A DNA stretch of 64,000 nt from Planctomycetota bacterium (GTDB lineage: Bacteria; Planctomycetota; MHYJ01; WSZJ01; JACPWG01): assembly GCA_016197205.1 (NCBI GenBank), contig JACPWG010000142.1:1-64000 (forward strand). The letters run 5' to 3'. Positions 33,821 through 43,014 of this stretch are shown piece after piece (position 1 is the first letter of the stretch; the number at the start of each line of letters is the position of its first letter). Under the pieces are notes generated by a model. It did no database searches. It was not told where the DNA came from and was given only the letters and a program-made list of their open reading frames with translations. Both the position numbers and the translations under genes were made by a program.

Positions 33821-33942
33821 TTCGGCCGCCCGCGAGGCGCGCGGGGGAGCCGTGCGGATGGAGCCGTAGGACGAGCGAGCGTAACGAAGCAGGCGGCCGA
33901 ACTCGCCGAGCGAACCGGTCCCCCAATTCTGCGGGGCGGTAC
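33821..33942. repeat. Repeat family A, diverged right half
   Basis: It keeps the inner GGCCGCCCGCGAGG and the right terminus (CAATTCTGCGGGGCGGTAC) but lacks the GTACCGCTCC left end. It fills the gap between the hybrid kinase and the receiver gene. Confidence 0.7.
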
Positions 33943-33964
33943 CAAGACTTGGGAGGGACATGAG

Positions 33965-34399
33965 ATGCCCAAAGAGACGCGAGACTCGCGCACGAAAGTC
34001 CTGGTGGTCGACGATGAGGGCGACACCCGGACTTTTCTCACGGACCTGTTGTCCACCGAGGGCTACGACGTGCACACGGTGGAGGATGGCCTGCAGGCCT
34101 ACATGGAGCTGGTCGCCGAGGCCTACGACCTCATCATCACCGACGTACGCATGCCGGGCGTGAGCGGCATGGAGTTCCTCTCGCACGTGCAGCGCGTGGC
34201 GCCGAAAACAAAAGTGATCCTGCTCACGGCCTACGGCGACTGGGACCTCTACTCCGAGGCCCTGAAGCTCGGCGCGATGGACCTGGTCAACAAGCCCTTC
34301 GAGCCGTCCCAGCTCCTCAACGTCGTCCGCTGGGCGCTCGCGCGCCGCGGGGACGAGGGGGCCCGGACGGCCCCGGTGCCCGAGACGCCGCGGGCCTAG
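33965..34399 (+). CDS. Single-domain response regulator (CheY/NtrC-type receiver)
   Basis: A 144-aa receiver with the acidic pocket (KVLVVDDEGDTRTF), phospho-acceptor Asp in DLIITDVRMPGVSG, Thr in VILLTAYGD and Lys in VNKPFEPSQL, plus a short Ala/Pro tail. No output domain is present. The ATG has GGGAGGG upstream. It lies behind the hybrid kinase and may take its phosphate or act as a relay. Its TAG stop codon is the first triplet of repeat B copy 3, so the original C-terminus may have been changed by insertion. Confidence 0.9.
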   Translation: MPKETRDSRTKVLVVDDEGDTRTFLTDLLSTEGYDVHTVEDGLQAYMELVAEAYDLIITDVRMPGVSGMEFLSHVQRVAPKTKVILLTAYGDWDLYSEALKLGAMDLVNKPFEPSQLLNVVRWALARRGDEGARTAPVPETPRA

Positions 34400-34527
34400 T
34401 GGCCCGTTGACCAACTTCGGACACAGTCGTCAACTCTGTCACGGCGGGTCGTAACCCATGCGGCCGTTCGCGCGGGCCGGAGGCCCGCGCCCCCAGGCAT
34501 CGTGTCTGGACTTCGTCAACGGGCCAC
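34397..34527. repeat. Dispersed repeat family B, copy 3
   Basis: TAGTGGCCCGTTGACCAACT at the left and GACTTCGTCAACGGGCCAC at the right, with the same central hairpin and CCCAGGCATCGTGTC as copy 2. It starts inside the receiver gene stop codon. Confidence 0.88.
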
Positions 34528-34816
34528 GAAGGCCCGCTCACCCCCTGCGGCCGATCCTCGCAGGCCGACGCCGCCGTTCCTCGTTCCGCCTTCCGGCGGC
34601 TCGTGGGGCGGCAGGGCTGTGGACCGCGGGGCGAGCTTCGGACCGTGGGACAGAACTTCGCCGACGGGCCTCCAGGGCCCGCACGGACGAGCCTTGCCCT
34701 CCGCCGTCGAGCCGGTCAAGGCGAGTCGCAGCCCCCGCGACGGGACCCTCGGCACTCCCCCGCGGCTCCTTCCCGCCGCCCGCGCGCGCCGCACGGTGGC
34801 CCTGTCGAGACGGTCG
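34528..34816. other. Intergenic stretch before the second Ser/Thr kinase
   Basis: GC-rich DNA. The kinase frame extends upstream through it without a credible start or domain, so I treat it as non-coding. No clear promoter is seen. Confidence 0.5.
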
Positions 34817-37306
34817 ATGAGCGGCGAGTACGATATCCGGATCATCACCATCGCCCTTCGGAAGGGGTACGTCTCCCGCGAGCGCGCCGACGAACTCCTT
34901 GAGCGCCCCCGCGACACGCCCGCCATCGGCCTCGCCGTCCTCCAGGACCTCATCGCCTCCGGCGACCTTACCGTGGAGCAGGCGGAGGAGGTGCGAAAAG
35001 AAGCCCTGCACGAGACGTCCAAGCTGACCGTCGCGCCCGACGCTCCGCCGCCCGGGCCGGCGACGCGCCGAAGCGACCTCCCACCGGAGCGCGTGGGCAG
35101 CTACCGCCTGCTCCGCATCCTCGGCAGCGGCGGCATGGGGATCGTCTACGAAGCCGAGCACCTCACCCTCTCGCGACGCGTCGCGATCAAGCTGCTGACG
35201 CCGCACCAGTCTCAGGACCCGCGCGCGCTCGAGCGGTTCCACCGCGAGGCCCGGTCCGCCGCCAACCTCCAGCACCCCGGCATCGTCTCCGTCTTCGACG
35301 TCGGCGACCAGGAGGGCCTCCACTATTACGCCATGGAATTGGTCGAAGGGGTCACGCTCGAGTCGATGCTCCTGCACGGGCCGCTCGACCCGCGCCGCGC
35401 GGCCGAGCTGGCGGCGGAGGCCGCGGAGGCCCTCGAATACGCGCACGCCGGCGGCATCATCCACCGCGACATCAAGCCGGGCAACCTCATCCTCTCCGCG
35501 ACCGGCCGCCTGAAGATCATGGACTTCGGCATCGCGAAGGAACAGCACGCCACCACCCTCACCGCCTCCGGCGTCATGATCGGCACCCCCTCGTACATGA
35601 GCCCGGAGCAGGCCGAATCCTCCTCCGACGAGATCGACGGCCGGAGCGACGTCTACTCCCTCGGCGCCACGCTCTACGAGCTGGTCGCCGGCAAGCGCCC
35701 TTTCACCGGGGACACCATGGAGGCCGTGCTCGCCAAGCTCTTCCTGCAGGAACCCTCCCCCATCCGCTCCCTCGTCCCGAATTGTCCCCGGGACCTGGAA
35801 GTGATCGTGCAACGGGCGATGGCGAAGGAACCCGGCCTCCGCTACCAGACGGCGCAGGCCTTCGCCGACGACCTCCGGCGCTTCCTGGCGGGAGAGCCCA
35901 TCCTCGCCCGACCGCTGACCGGGCTCGACCGCGTCGTGCGTCGCGTCCGTCGCCACTGGCTCCTCGTCGCGGGGTGCGCTCTGGCGGTCGGGCTGTTGCT
36001 GGGCGGCGCCGCCTACGGCTGGAGCGTGCTACGACGACGGGCGCTCGAGGAGGAGGCGAGAAACCGCCGGCTCGTCGAGGCGGGCCGCCTCCAGGACGAG
36101 CAGCACGAACGCGAGAAGCGCAAGGCCGAGCAGGCGGAGGCCGCGCGCAGAAAGGTCCAGGAGGCGGTGTTTCTGAAGTCCGGCGCGCTCGCGTCGGCCC
36201 TCACGAAGTTCGAAGAGGCCCTGGCCATCGACCCGGAGTGTTACGAGGCGCGCGTCGAGCGCGCGCGGGCGCTGAAGGAACAGGCGCGCTACGACGACGC
36301 GCTGCGGGACCTGGACGCAGCGGTGGCGCTGCGGCCGCGCGCGGCCGAGGGCTACGTGGAGCGGCTGCGCATCCGCGTCTGCCGCCGCGAGTATGCGCAG
36401 GCGTTCGCGGACCTGGAGGCCGTGTGCGCGATCGACCCGAACCACCCTTCGCTCGCGATCGCCGCCGGGATGCTCGCCGTGCAGCAGGGAAATTTGCGCG
36501 AGGCCCTCGACCGGCTGGAGCCGGCCATCCGGCGCAACCCCAAGGACGCCGCGGCCCTCGCCGGTCGCGGAGGCGCCCTCCTCGCGCTCGGCGGTCCCGA
36601 CCGGCGCGAGGAAGGCTGGCGCGACGTCCAGGCCGCGGTGCAGCTCGAGCCCGCGAACCCGATCGCCCTCTACTTCATGGCGGTGTTCTACCTGCAGGCG
36701 CGAAATCTCGACCAGGCGGCCCTCTGCGCCAACCGCGCGATCCAGGGGGACCTGGTTTTTCCGGAAGCGTACCTGCTGCTCGGGAAGGCCTGGCTGGGGA
36801 AGGCGAACTTGGCCGCGGCCCTCGAAAGCCTCGACCAGTCGATTCGCTTCGGCCCGAACCATGCGGAGGCGTGGCTCGTGCGCGCACTGGTGCGCTTGAG
36901 AAAAGGGGACCCGGCGAATGCCCTGCCCGACGCCGAGCACGCGCTCCGACTCGGGGCGGACGCGGAGATGGCGCGGCACCTGAAGGCCGTGGCCCTGGCG
37001 CGACAGGGCAAGCTGGAGGAGGCCGGGCGCGCGGTCGCGGAGTTGGAAACGAGCTTCCCGGGTTCCCTGCTCGGCGCGCAGGCCCGCGTGGAGACCGACC
37101 TCGCCGCCGGCCGGCTGGACGATGCCCTCGCGCTCGCCGAGGAGATCGTGCGTCGCGCTCCGACCGCCCCGCAAGTCTTGGCGCTGCGCGGTCGCGTGCA
37201 TTATGCGCGCAAGGAGGAGGCCGCGGCCGCGGACGACTTGAAGCGCGCCGTCACGGCCGACCCCTCGCTCTTTCCGGAGATCCAGGCGACGACGAGGGGG
37301 AGGTAG
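34817..37306 (+). CDS. Membrane Ser/Thr protein kinase with C-terminal TPR domain
   Basis: A PknB-type kinase of about 829 aa. The N-terminal helical unit (IALRKGYVSRERADELL ... LIASGDLTVEQAEEVRKEAL) is followed by the kinase domain from about 94 (LGSGGMGIVYEAEH), with AIKLL, HRDIKPGN near 215, DFGIAKE near 235 and YMSPEQA. A membrane helix is near 380-402 (LLVAGCALAVGLLLGGAAYGW). A charged coiled segment and about ten TPR units follow to the C-terminus (LTKFEEALAIDPECYEARVE, DALRDLDAAVALRPRAAEGY, and so on). Here the TPRs keep the normal 34-residue spacing, unlike the other two kinases. ATG 34817 is the last start before the conserved region; the ribosome-binding site is weak. The cytoplasmic kinase and extracytoplasmic TPR layout suggests sensing of a protein partner. 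Confidence 0.9.
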   Translation: MSGEYDIRIITIALRKGYVSRERADELLERPRDTPAIGLAVLQDLIASGDLTVEQAEEVRKEALHETSKLTVAPDAPPPGPATRRSDLPPERVGSYRLLRILGSGGMGIVYEAEHLTLSRRVAIKLLTPHQSQDPRALERFHREARSAANLQHPGIVSVFDVGDQEGLHYYAMELVEGVTLESMLLHGPLDPRRAAELAAEAAEALEYAHAGGIIHRDIKPGNLILSATGRLKIMDFGIAKEQHATTLTASGVMIGTPSYMSPEQAESSSDEIDGRSDVYSLGATLYELVAGKRPFTGDTMEAVLAKLFLQEPSPIRSLVPNCPRDLEVIVQRAMAKEPGLRYQTAQAFADDLRRFLAGEPILARPLTGLDRVVRRVRRHWLLVAGCALAVGLLLGGAAYGWSVLRRRALEEEARNRRLVEAGRLQDEQHEREKRKAEQAEAARRKVQEAVFLKSGALASALTKFEEALAIDPECYEARVERARALKEQARYDDALRDLDAAVALRPRAAEGYVERLRIRVCRREYAQAFADLEAVCAIDPNHPSLAIAAGMLAVQQGNLREALDRLEPAIRRNPKDAAALAGRGGALLALGGPDRREEGWRDVQAAVQLEPANPIALYFMAVFYLQARNLDQAALCANRAIQGDLVFPEAYLLLGKAWLGKANLAAALESLDQSIRFGPNHAEAWLVRALVRLRKGDPANALPDAEHALRLGADAEMARHLKAVALARQGKLEEAGRAVAELETSFPGSLLGAQARVETDLAAGRLDDALALAEEIVRRAPTAPQVLALRGRVHYARKEEAAAADDLKRAVTADPSLFPEIQATTRGR

Positions 37307-37316
37307 GGGGACGCGG

Positions 37317-37342
37317 AACCGCGACCGTGAGGGAGCGGCCTC
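37317..37342 (+). repeat. Dispersed repeat family C, copy after kinase 2
   Basis: It carries the core CCGCGACCGTGAGGGAGCGG, 11 nt after the kinase stop. Homology with the copies at 25093 and 28899 extends about 50 nt further (TTCTTCGATTCCCTC). Confidence 0.75.
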
Positions 37343-37471
37343 ACCGCGTTCTTCGATTCCCTCCTGTTCGGCCTCACGACCGATCGCCTACCGGTGAGAG
37401 GTCAATCGCAGCGGCTCGGAGAACAGCATCGGGGCGCCGGAACAGCACGAATTCCGACAAACGGGAACTCC

Positions 37472-40400
37472 ATGACCGACTTCGCAAGCGCACACCACCC
37501 TCTTGAGGGTGAGCCGCCGTCGCCGAAGCGAGGCGAGTCCGACATCCAGACCGTGGTCGTCGCCGCTCTCTCCCCTTCCCCCGCCTCCCCTGCTCCGCCT
37601 GGTTCCGCCCCAGCCCCAGCCCCGGTCCCAGCCCCGATCCCAGCCCCGATCCCGATCCCGACATCGGCCTCCGCGGCGACGCTGGTCCCCGACGCCTCGT
37701 CGCGGCTGCGGTTTTCACCGGATCCGGCCGCGGGCACGCCCGCGCCCCCGGCCCCCCCCGCCCGGGCCGGCGGCGTCCCCTTCGGCCGCTACCACCTCCT
37801 GCGCCGGCTCGGCGAAGGCGGCATGGGCGTCGTGTGGGAGGCGTGGGACACGGAGCTGCGGCGGGTCGTCGCCCTGAAACAGATCAAGGCCGGGGAGCTG
37901 GCCGGCGCGAACGCGATCGAACGCTTCCTGCGCGAGGCCCGGATCGCCGCCCGCCTCCGGCACCCGAACATCCTTTCCGTCCACGACGTCGGCTCGATCG
38001 ACGGCCGGCATTACTTGACGATGGAGTACGTGGAAGGCCGCACCTTCGACGATTTTCTCCAGGCCGCGCGCGACCTGAAGCGCTCGGGGACGCGAGAGGG
38101 GAGGGAGGACCTGCGGCGCGCGGTCGACATCCTGGCCGCGGCCGCCGAGGCGGTCGGCTACGCCCACGAGGCGGGCGTCGTGCATCGCGACCTGAAGCCC
38201 TCGAACGTCCTCCTCGACGCCCAGGACCGGCCGTGGGTCATGGATTTCGGGTTAGCGAAGGAGGCGTTCGGGCCCGGCTCCAGCTCGCCGGTCACGCACA
38301 AGCTCACCGCCACCGGCACGGCGGTCGGCACGCCCGCGTACATGAGTCCCGAGCAGGCCGGCGGCGACGCGGAGCGCGTGGGCCCGGCGAGCGACGTCTG
38401 GGGGCTGGCCGCGATCCTCTACGAGCTGTTGACCGGCCGGCCGCCGTTCCTCGGCAACGACATCGTCACCATCCTCGTCGCGGTGCGGCAGGACGACCCC
38501 GTTTCCCCGCGACAATTGAGTCTCGGCGTGCCCATGGAGTTGGAGGCGGTCTGCCTGCGCGGGCTCGAAAAGGCGCCGGAGCGGCGTTACCCGAATGCGA
38601 CGGCCTTCGCTCGAGAGTTGCGGCGCTGGCTGCACGGCGACCCGGTGGAGGCGCGCGTGCCCGGCCTCGCACGGCGCGTGGGGCGGCGCGTGCTTCGTCA
38701 CGGGAAGCTTGCGGCCGCGGTCGCCACGGCGCTCACCCTCGGGTGCGCGCTCGTCGGCGTCGTGGTCGCGGGGCGCGGGAAACGGGAGCTCGAGATCGCC
38801 GAGCGGCTGGCGCGCGCGGCCCGGCTGCGGACGGTGGGACGCGCGGCGGAGGCCCGCGATCTCTACCGGGACGCGCTGGTGCTCGACCCGGAGCGCGTCG
38901 AGGCGCGCGAAGGGGCGGCGTGGGCGGACGCGCAGCTCGCCGAGCAGGCGGAGCGCGCCAGGGCCGAGCAGGCGCGCGCGCTCGCGGCCGAAGCGGCGGC
39001 GCGCGAGGCGACGGCGAAGGCCACGCGCGTCAACGACGTCCTCGCGCGCTGGGGCTCGCTCGGCGCCGTGCTGCGGGAACTGGAGGCCCTCCAGCACGAC
39101 TCGACCCTCCAGCCGGAGCAGCGCCTCGCCCGCGCCGACCAGCTCTGGCCCCGCTTTGAGGAGTTCCAGCGGGGCACGCCGGCGGACGCCGCCTCCCAGT
39201 CGGCCATGCTCGCGCTGGCGGGCTGGGCGCGCCGCCTCGCCGGCCGCGACGAAGAGGGCATCGCCTGCATGCGGAAGGCCGCCGCGCTGGAACCGGACCT
39301 TCCCTACGGCCCGCTGCTGGAAGCGCTCGGCTGCTTCGGACGCTTCCTCGCGCTCTCGCCGATCCCGGACATCGCCCTCGGCCCAGGCGGAGTCGAATTC
39401 GGTCCCCTGGCGGCCGAGCCCGAGGAGGCGCGTGCGTTTCGCCTCCGCATGGAGGAGCTGCTGGAACAGGCCGGCCGCCGCGGCGCCGGCGGCGAGGGCA
39501 TGCTCCGGGACCTGCGCCAGGCCCTGGCGGCCATGCGGGGCTTTCAGGCCGGGCGCTACGCAGAGGCCGAGGCGGGGCTCTGCGCGGCCATCGACGCCGC
39601 CGCGCTCGAGTGCTTCCGCACGGAGCTGCTCTTCGGCCGCGCCCGCATGCGCTTCCTGCTCAAGCGTTTCGACGACGCGACGCGCGACGCCGAGCGGATC
39701 GCGGAGGTGCGGCCACGCGACGCGGAGACGTGGTACTGCCTCGGCGACCTGCAACTCGGCGCGGCGGTCGACGCCCTGGCGCGCGGCACGGACCCGACGC
39801 CCGCCTTCGAACGTTCGGCCGCGGGCTACGAGCGCGCGATCGCGCTTTCGCCGGATTTCGCGAAGGCCCACCACAACCTGGCGATCGTCCACCAGAAGCT
39901 CGGTGAGCTGGCGACCGCGCACGGCCGGGATCCCGTCGCTTTCTACCAGCGGGCGGCGGCCGACTACGCGGAGGCGCTGCGGCTGGGCGTGCACCGCGCG
40001 TCGGCGCTCGGCAACCGCGGCTACCTCTTTCGCGTCATCGCGGAGGCGCGGGAGGCGCGCGGGGAGGACGGCCGACCGGACTGCGAGCGCGCGATCGCGG
40101 ACCTCAACGAGGCGGTGGGCCTCTCCCCCGGGCTCTCGGGCGCTCGCCTCAACCGCGGGCTGGCCTGGCGCATCCTGGGCGAGTCCCGCGCAAGCCGCGG
40201 CGGGGACGCACGGCAGGCCTACCGCGTCGCGCTCGCGGACTTCGACGTGACGCTGCGCGAGACCCCGGGCGACGCGGACGCCTGGAGCAACCGGGGCGCG
40301 TCGCATTACCGGCTCTCGGAGCTGGCCGGCCGGTCGGGTGAAGACCAGGTCCCGGAGCTGCGGCTGTCCATCGCCGATTTCGACGAGGCGTGCAAACTCG

Positions 40401-40999
40401 CCCCCGGACACCTCGGCGCGCGCAACAACCGCGGCCTGCTGCGCCGGGTGCTGGGAGACGCGCTGGCGGCGCGCGGCGAGGACCCGCGCGAGAGCTACCG
40501 GCAGTCGCTCGCGGACCTGGACGAGGCCGTGCGCTTGCAACCGGACCTGGCCATGGCCTGGTCGAACCGCGCGACCACCTGGCACAGCCTGGCGGACGCG
40601 GAGCGGGCGCGAGGCGTCGATCCGCGGCCTTCGCTGCAGCGGGCGATCGAGGACTTCGCGGCGGCGATCCGCGCGAATCCGCGCGACGCGTTGCCCTACA
40701 ACAATCGCGGAAACGCGCGCCGGACCTTCGCAGAACTGGAGGCGGCCGCGGGTCGGGACGGGGGGAACGAGCTGCGGCAGGCACTGGAGGATTACCGGGC
40801 CGCGCTGGAGCTGAATCCAGGCTGGTGGCTGCCGTATTCGAACCGGGGCCAGGTGCTGGAACTGCTCGGCCGGCCGGCGGAGGCCGCCTCGGACTACGAG
40901 AAGGCGCTTGAGCATTCACCGGGCAACCGCGCGGTCGAGGAGCGTTTGGCGGGCGCGCGGGCGAAGGCGGCGCGGCCGAAAACGGAACCGCGACCGTGA
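37472..40999 (+). CDS. Large membrane Ser/Thr protein kinase with extended TPR array
   Basis: A kinase of about 1175 aa. A low-complexity Pro/Ala/Ile leader (about 45-60, PAPAPVPAPIPAPIPIP) precedes the kinase domain from about 103 (LGEGGMGVVWEAWD), with ALKQIKAGEL, HRDLKPSN near 237, DFGLAKE near 258 and YMSPEQA. A membrane helix is near 410-433. The extracytoplasmic half carries coiled-coil segments and TPRs; from about 740 many are expanded units with the RGEDP/RGxD-x3-Y insert seen in the first kinase. The start at MTDFAS (37472) was chosen as the first ATG after repeat C; the site upstream is poor (GGGA). Its TGA stop lies inside a family C repeat, so the terminal Glu-Pro-Arg-Pro is encoded by repeat DNA. 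Confidence 0.9.
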   Translation: MTDFASAHHPLEGEPPSPKRGESDIQTVVVAALSPSPASPAPPGSAPAPAPVPAPIPAPIPIPTSASAATLVPDASSRLRFSPDPAAGTPAPPAPPARAGGVPFGRYHLLRRLGEGGMGVVWEAWDTELRRVVALKQIKAGELAGANAIERFLREARIAARLRHPNILSVHDVGSIDGRHYLTMEYVEGRTFDDFLQAARDLKRSGTREGREDLRRAVDILAAAAEAVGYAHEAGVVHRDLKPSNVLLDAQDRPWVMDFGLAKEAFGPGSSSPVTHKLTATGTAVGTPAYMSPEQAGGDAERVGPASDVWGLAAILYELLTGRPPFLGNDIVTILVAVRQDDPVSPRQLSLGVPMELEAVCLRGLEKAPERRYPNATAFARELRRWLHGDPVEARVPGLARRVGRRVLRHGKLAAAVATALTLGCALVGVVVAGRGKRELEIAERLARAARLRTVGRAAEARDLYRDALVLDPERVEAREGAAWADAQLAEQAERARAEQARALAAEAAAREATAKATRVNDVLARWGSLGAVLRELEALQHDSTLQPEQRLARADQLWPRFEEFQRGTPADAASQSAMLALAGWARRLAGRDEEGIACMRKAAALEPDLPYGPLLEALGCFGRFLALSPIPDIALGPGGVEFGPLAAEPEEARAFRLRMEELLEQAGRRGAGGEGMLRDLRQALAAMRGFQAGRYAEAEAGLCAAIDAAALECFRTELLFGRARMRFLLKRFDDATRDAERIAEVRPRDAETWYCLGDLQLGAAVDALARGTDPTPAFERSAAGYERAIALSPDFAKAHHNLAIVHQKLGELATAHGRDPVAFYQRAAADYAEALRLGVHRASALGNRGYLFRVIAEAREARGEDGRPDCERAIADLNEAVGLSPGLSGARLNRGLAWRILGESRASRGGDARQAYRVALADFDVTLRETPGDADAWSNRGASHYRLSELAGRSGEDQVPELRLSIADFDEACKLAPGHLGARNNRGLLRRVLGDALAARGEDPRESYRQSLADLDEAVRLQPDLAMAWSNRATTWHSLADAERARGVDPRPSLQRAIEDFAAAIRANPRDALPYNNRGNARRTFAELEAAAGRDGGNELRQALEDYRAALELNPGWWLPYSNRGQVLELLGRPAEAASDYEKALEHSPGNRAVEERLAGARAKAARPKTEPRP

Positions 41000-41010
41000 G
41001 GGAGCGGCCC
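40986..41010 (+). repeat. Dispersed repeat family C copy overlapping a kinase stop codon
   Basis: CCGCGACCGTGAGGGAGCGG; the TGA at 40997-40999 within it ends the kinase gene. Confidence 0.8.
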
Positions 41011-41076
41011 GGGGATGGCCGGGCTGCTCCCCGGGTTCGATCCCGCTTTGCTTCGATCGAAAGAAGAGCTGGAGGC

Positions 41077-41201
41077 TCATTAACGAACTCCGAACACGGT
41101 GATCCGCGCCATTTCGGCCATGCACTCGTCGTGTGTCGGCTCGCGCGGGCCGGAGGCCCGCGCCCCCAGGGAGCCTGTCTGAACTTCGACAAGGGGGCAC
41201 G
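41077..41201. repeat. Repeat family B, degenerate copy 4
   Basis: ATTAACGAACTCCGAACACG at the left and CTTCGACAAGGGGGCACGAG at the right keep the family terminus pattern with substitutions. The central hairpin GCGCGGGCCGGAGGCCCGCG is intact. No gene lies in 41000-41343; a T8 tract (41322-41329) precedes the next start. Confidence 0.75.
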
Positions 41202-41343
41202 AGATCGCCGAAGCGGGAAGCATCGTGTGGGAAGGGACCCGGAGAACAGTGGACCCGCACCTTCCATGCGCTCGGGGCGAGTCTCTTCGCGCTCCGGTCC
41301 CAACCCGGATCGCGGGTAGACATTTTTTTTGAGGAGCACGCCC

Positions 41344-43014
41344 GTGGCCCGAACCCCGCTCTTTCGCCAAGTGCGCCGATCGCTGGAGCTCGCCCGGCTC
41401 TCGCTTCGAACCGGGCGCCCCGCGGACGAACTGCTGGACGAGCGGCGGGACGCGCGCGCGCTTTCGCGGCGCAGGCTGCTCCAGGCCTCCGCGGCCGCGG
41501 TCGCCGGCTGCGCGCTCGCCGGCTGCACCTCGGCGAAGGCGGGAACGGCAGCCGGAGGCGGCGCCGCGCCGGCCGGCGGGCGAAGCGGACGGGGCGGAAC
41601 GGGCGGACGCGGGGGGGAGCCCGAGGTCCTCGTCATCGGCGCCGGCATCGCCGGGCTCACGACCGCGTACCGGCTCCAGCAGGCGGGGGTCGCGGTGCGC
41701 GTCCTCGAGGCGCAGACCCGGGTCGGGGGCCGCATGTGGAGCCTGCGCGGACGCTTCGCCGACGGCCAGGTGGCGGAGCTCGGCGGGGAGTTGATCGACA
41801 CCAACCACGAAGAGCTGCGCGCGCTATGCGCGGAGCTGGGCCTTGCCGTGGACGACATCGGCGACGAGCCCGAGGGGATCGACGAAACCGTATGGTTCCT
41901 TGACGGCCGCGCGAGGACCGAGGCGGAGCTGGTCGAGGCGTTCCGGCCCGTCGCCGGACGGGTACAAGCGGAGCTGGACCGGCTCGGCGAGGCGGACTCC
42001 ATCGGCTACCGCGCGCCCGGCAAAGGCGAGCCGCTGGATCGGCTGTCGATCGAGGAATGGCTCTCGAAGGCGGGGGCCGACGGCTGGTTCCGGTCCCTGC
42101 TCGCCGTCGCCTACGCGACCGAATTCGGCCTCGAGATCGGCGACCAGAGCGCGCTGAATTTCCTCCAGTTCGTGAACCCCAATCCGGAGGAGTTCGAGCT
42201 GTTCAGCGACAGCGATGAACGCTTCCACGTGCACGGGGGGAACGATGCGATCACGACCGCGCTCGCGGAGCGGCTGGGGGACTCGATCGACCGCGGCGTG
42301 AGGCTGGAGGCGATGCGCAGGCGGTCGGACGGCGCGTTCGTCTGCTCCGTCCTCCGGGATCGAACGCCCGTGGAATTTTTCGCCCCTCGCGTCGTGCTCG
42401 CGCTGCCCTTCACGCTGCTCCGCGAAGTCCGGCTGGACCTGGAACTGCCGCCGGTAAAGCGGCGTGCGATCCGCGAGCTGGGCTACGGCACGAACGCGAA
42501 GCTCATGGTGGGTTTCACGGAGCGTGTGTGGCGGACGCGCCACCACTCGCGGGGGAGCGTGCTGACGGATCTCGGCTTCCAGACCACCTGGGAGACCAGC
42601 CGCGGGCAGGCGGGCGCGGCTGGGATCCTGACGAACTTCACGGGGGGTCGACACGGTCTGGAAAGCGGCGGGGGGACGCCTGCGGACCAGGCGCGGGCGC
42701 TCGTGGCGTCCCTCGACCGGGTCTTCCCGGGCGCGGCCGCCTGCCGGGAGGGGATGACCGAGGCGCGCCTGCACTGGCCGACGCAGCCGTTCGTGAAGGG
42801 GAGCTTCGCCTGCTACCGGGTAGGGCAGATCACCGCCTTCGGCGGCGCGGAGGGGGAGCCGGTTGGACGCCTTTTTTTTGCGGGCGAACACTGCGCGCGG
42901 GAGTCACAGGGGTACATGAACGGCGGCTGCCAAACGGGCGAGCGGGCCGCGCGCGAGGTGTTGGCGGACCTGGGGGTCGCCGGGGGCGGGGCCGAGGCGC
43001 GCGGGCGGAGGTAG
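41344..43014 (+). CDS. Flavin monoamine oxidase family protein, Tat-exported
   Basis: An FAD-dependent amine oxidase (about 556 aa). The N-terminus has a twin-arginine motif (ALSRRRLLQASAAAVAG) and a lipobox (CALAGC), pointing to export of the folded protein with lipid anchoring. A Gly-rich spacer leads to the FAD Rossmann motif (EVLVIGAGIAGLTTAYRL) and RVGGRMWS. AELGGELIDTNH, FHVHGGNDAI and the C-terminal RLFFAGEHCARESQGYMNGG complete the FAD site. The GTG at 41344 has GAGGAG 7 nt upstream. The substrate could be a polyamine, aromatic amine or amino acid. A T8 run within RLFFAG is a possible slippage site. Confidence 0.88.
   Translation: MARTPLFRQVRRSLELARLSLRTGRPADELLDERRDARALSRRRLLQASAAAVAGCALAGCTSAKAGTAAGGGAAPAGGRSGRGGTGGRGGEPEVLVIGAGIAGLTTAYRLQQAGVAVRVLEAQTRVGGRMWSLRGRFADGQVAELGGELIDTNHEELRALCAELGLAVDDIGDEPEGIDETVWFLDGRARTEAELVEAFRPVAGRVQAELDRLGEADSIGYRAPGKGEPLDRLSIEEWLSKAGADGWFRSLLAVAYATEFGLEIGDQSALNFLQFVNPNPEEFELFSDSDERFHVHGGNDAITTALAERLGDSIDRGVRLEAMRRRSDGAFVCSVLRDRTPVEFFAPRVVLALPFTLLREVRLDLELPPVKRRAIRELGYGTNAKLMVGFTERVWRTRHHSRGSVLTDLGFQTTWETSRGQAGAAGILTNFTGGRHGLESGGGTPADQARALVASLDRVFPGAAACREGMTEARLHWPTQPFVKGSFACYRVGQITAFGGAEGEPVGRLFFAGEHCARESQGYMNGGCQTGERAAREVLADLGVAGGGAEARGRR

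Noticed and set aside
38252..40915. 887-aa open frame on minus inside the third kinase gene
   Set aside because: Antisense shadow of the kinase and TPR coding region without recognisable domains.
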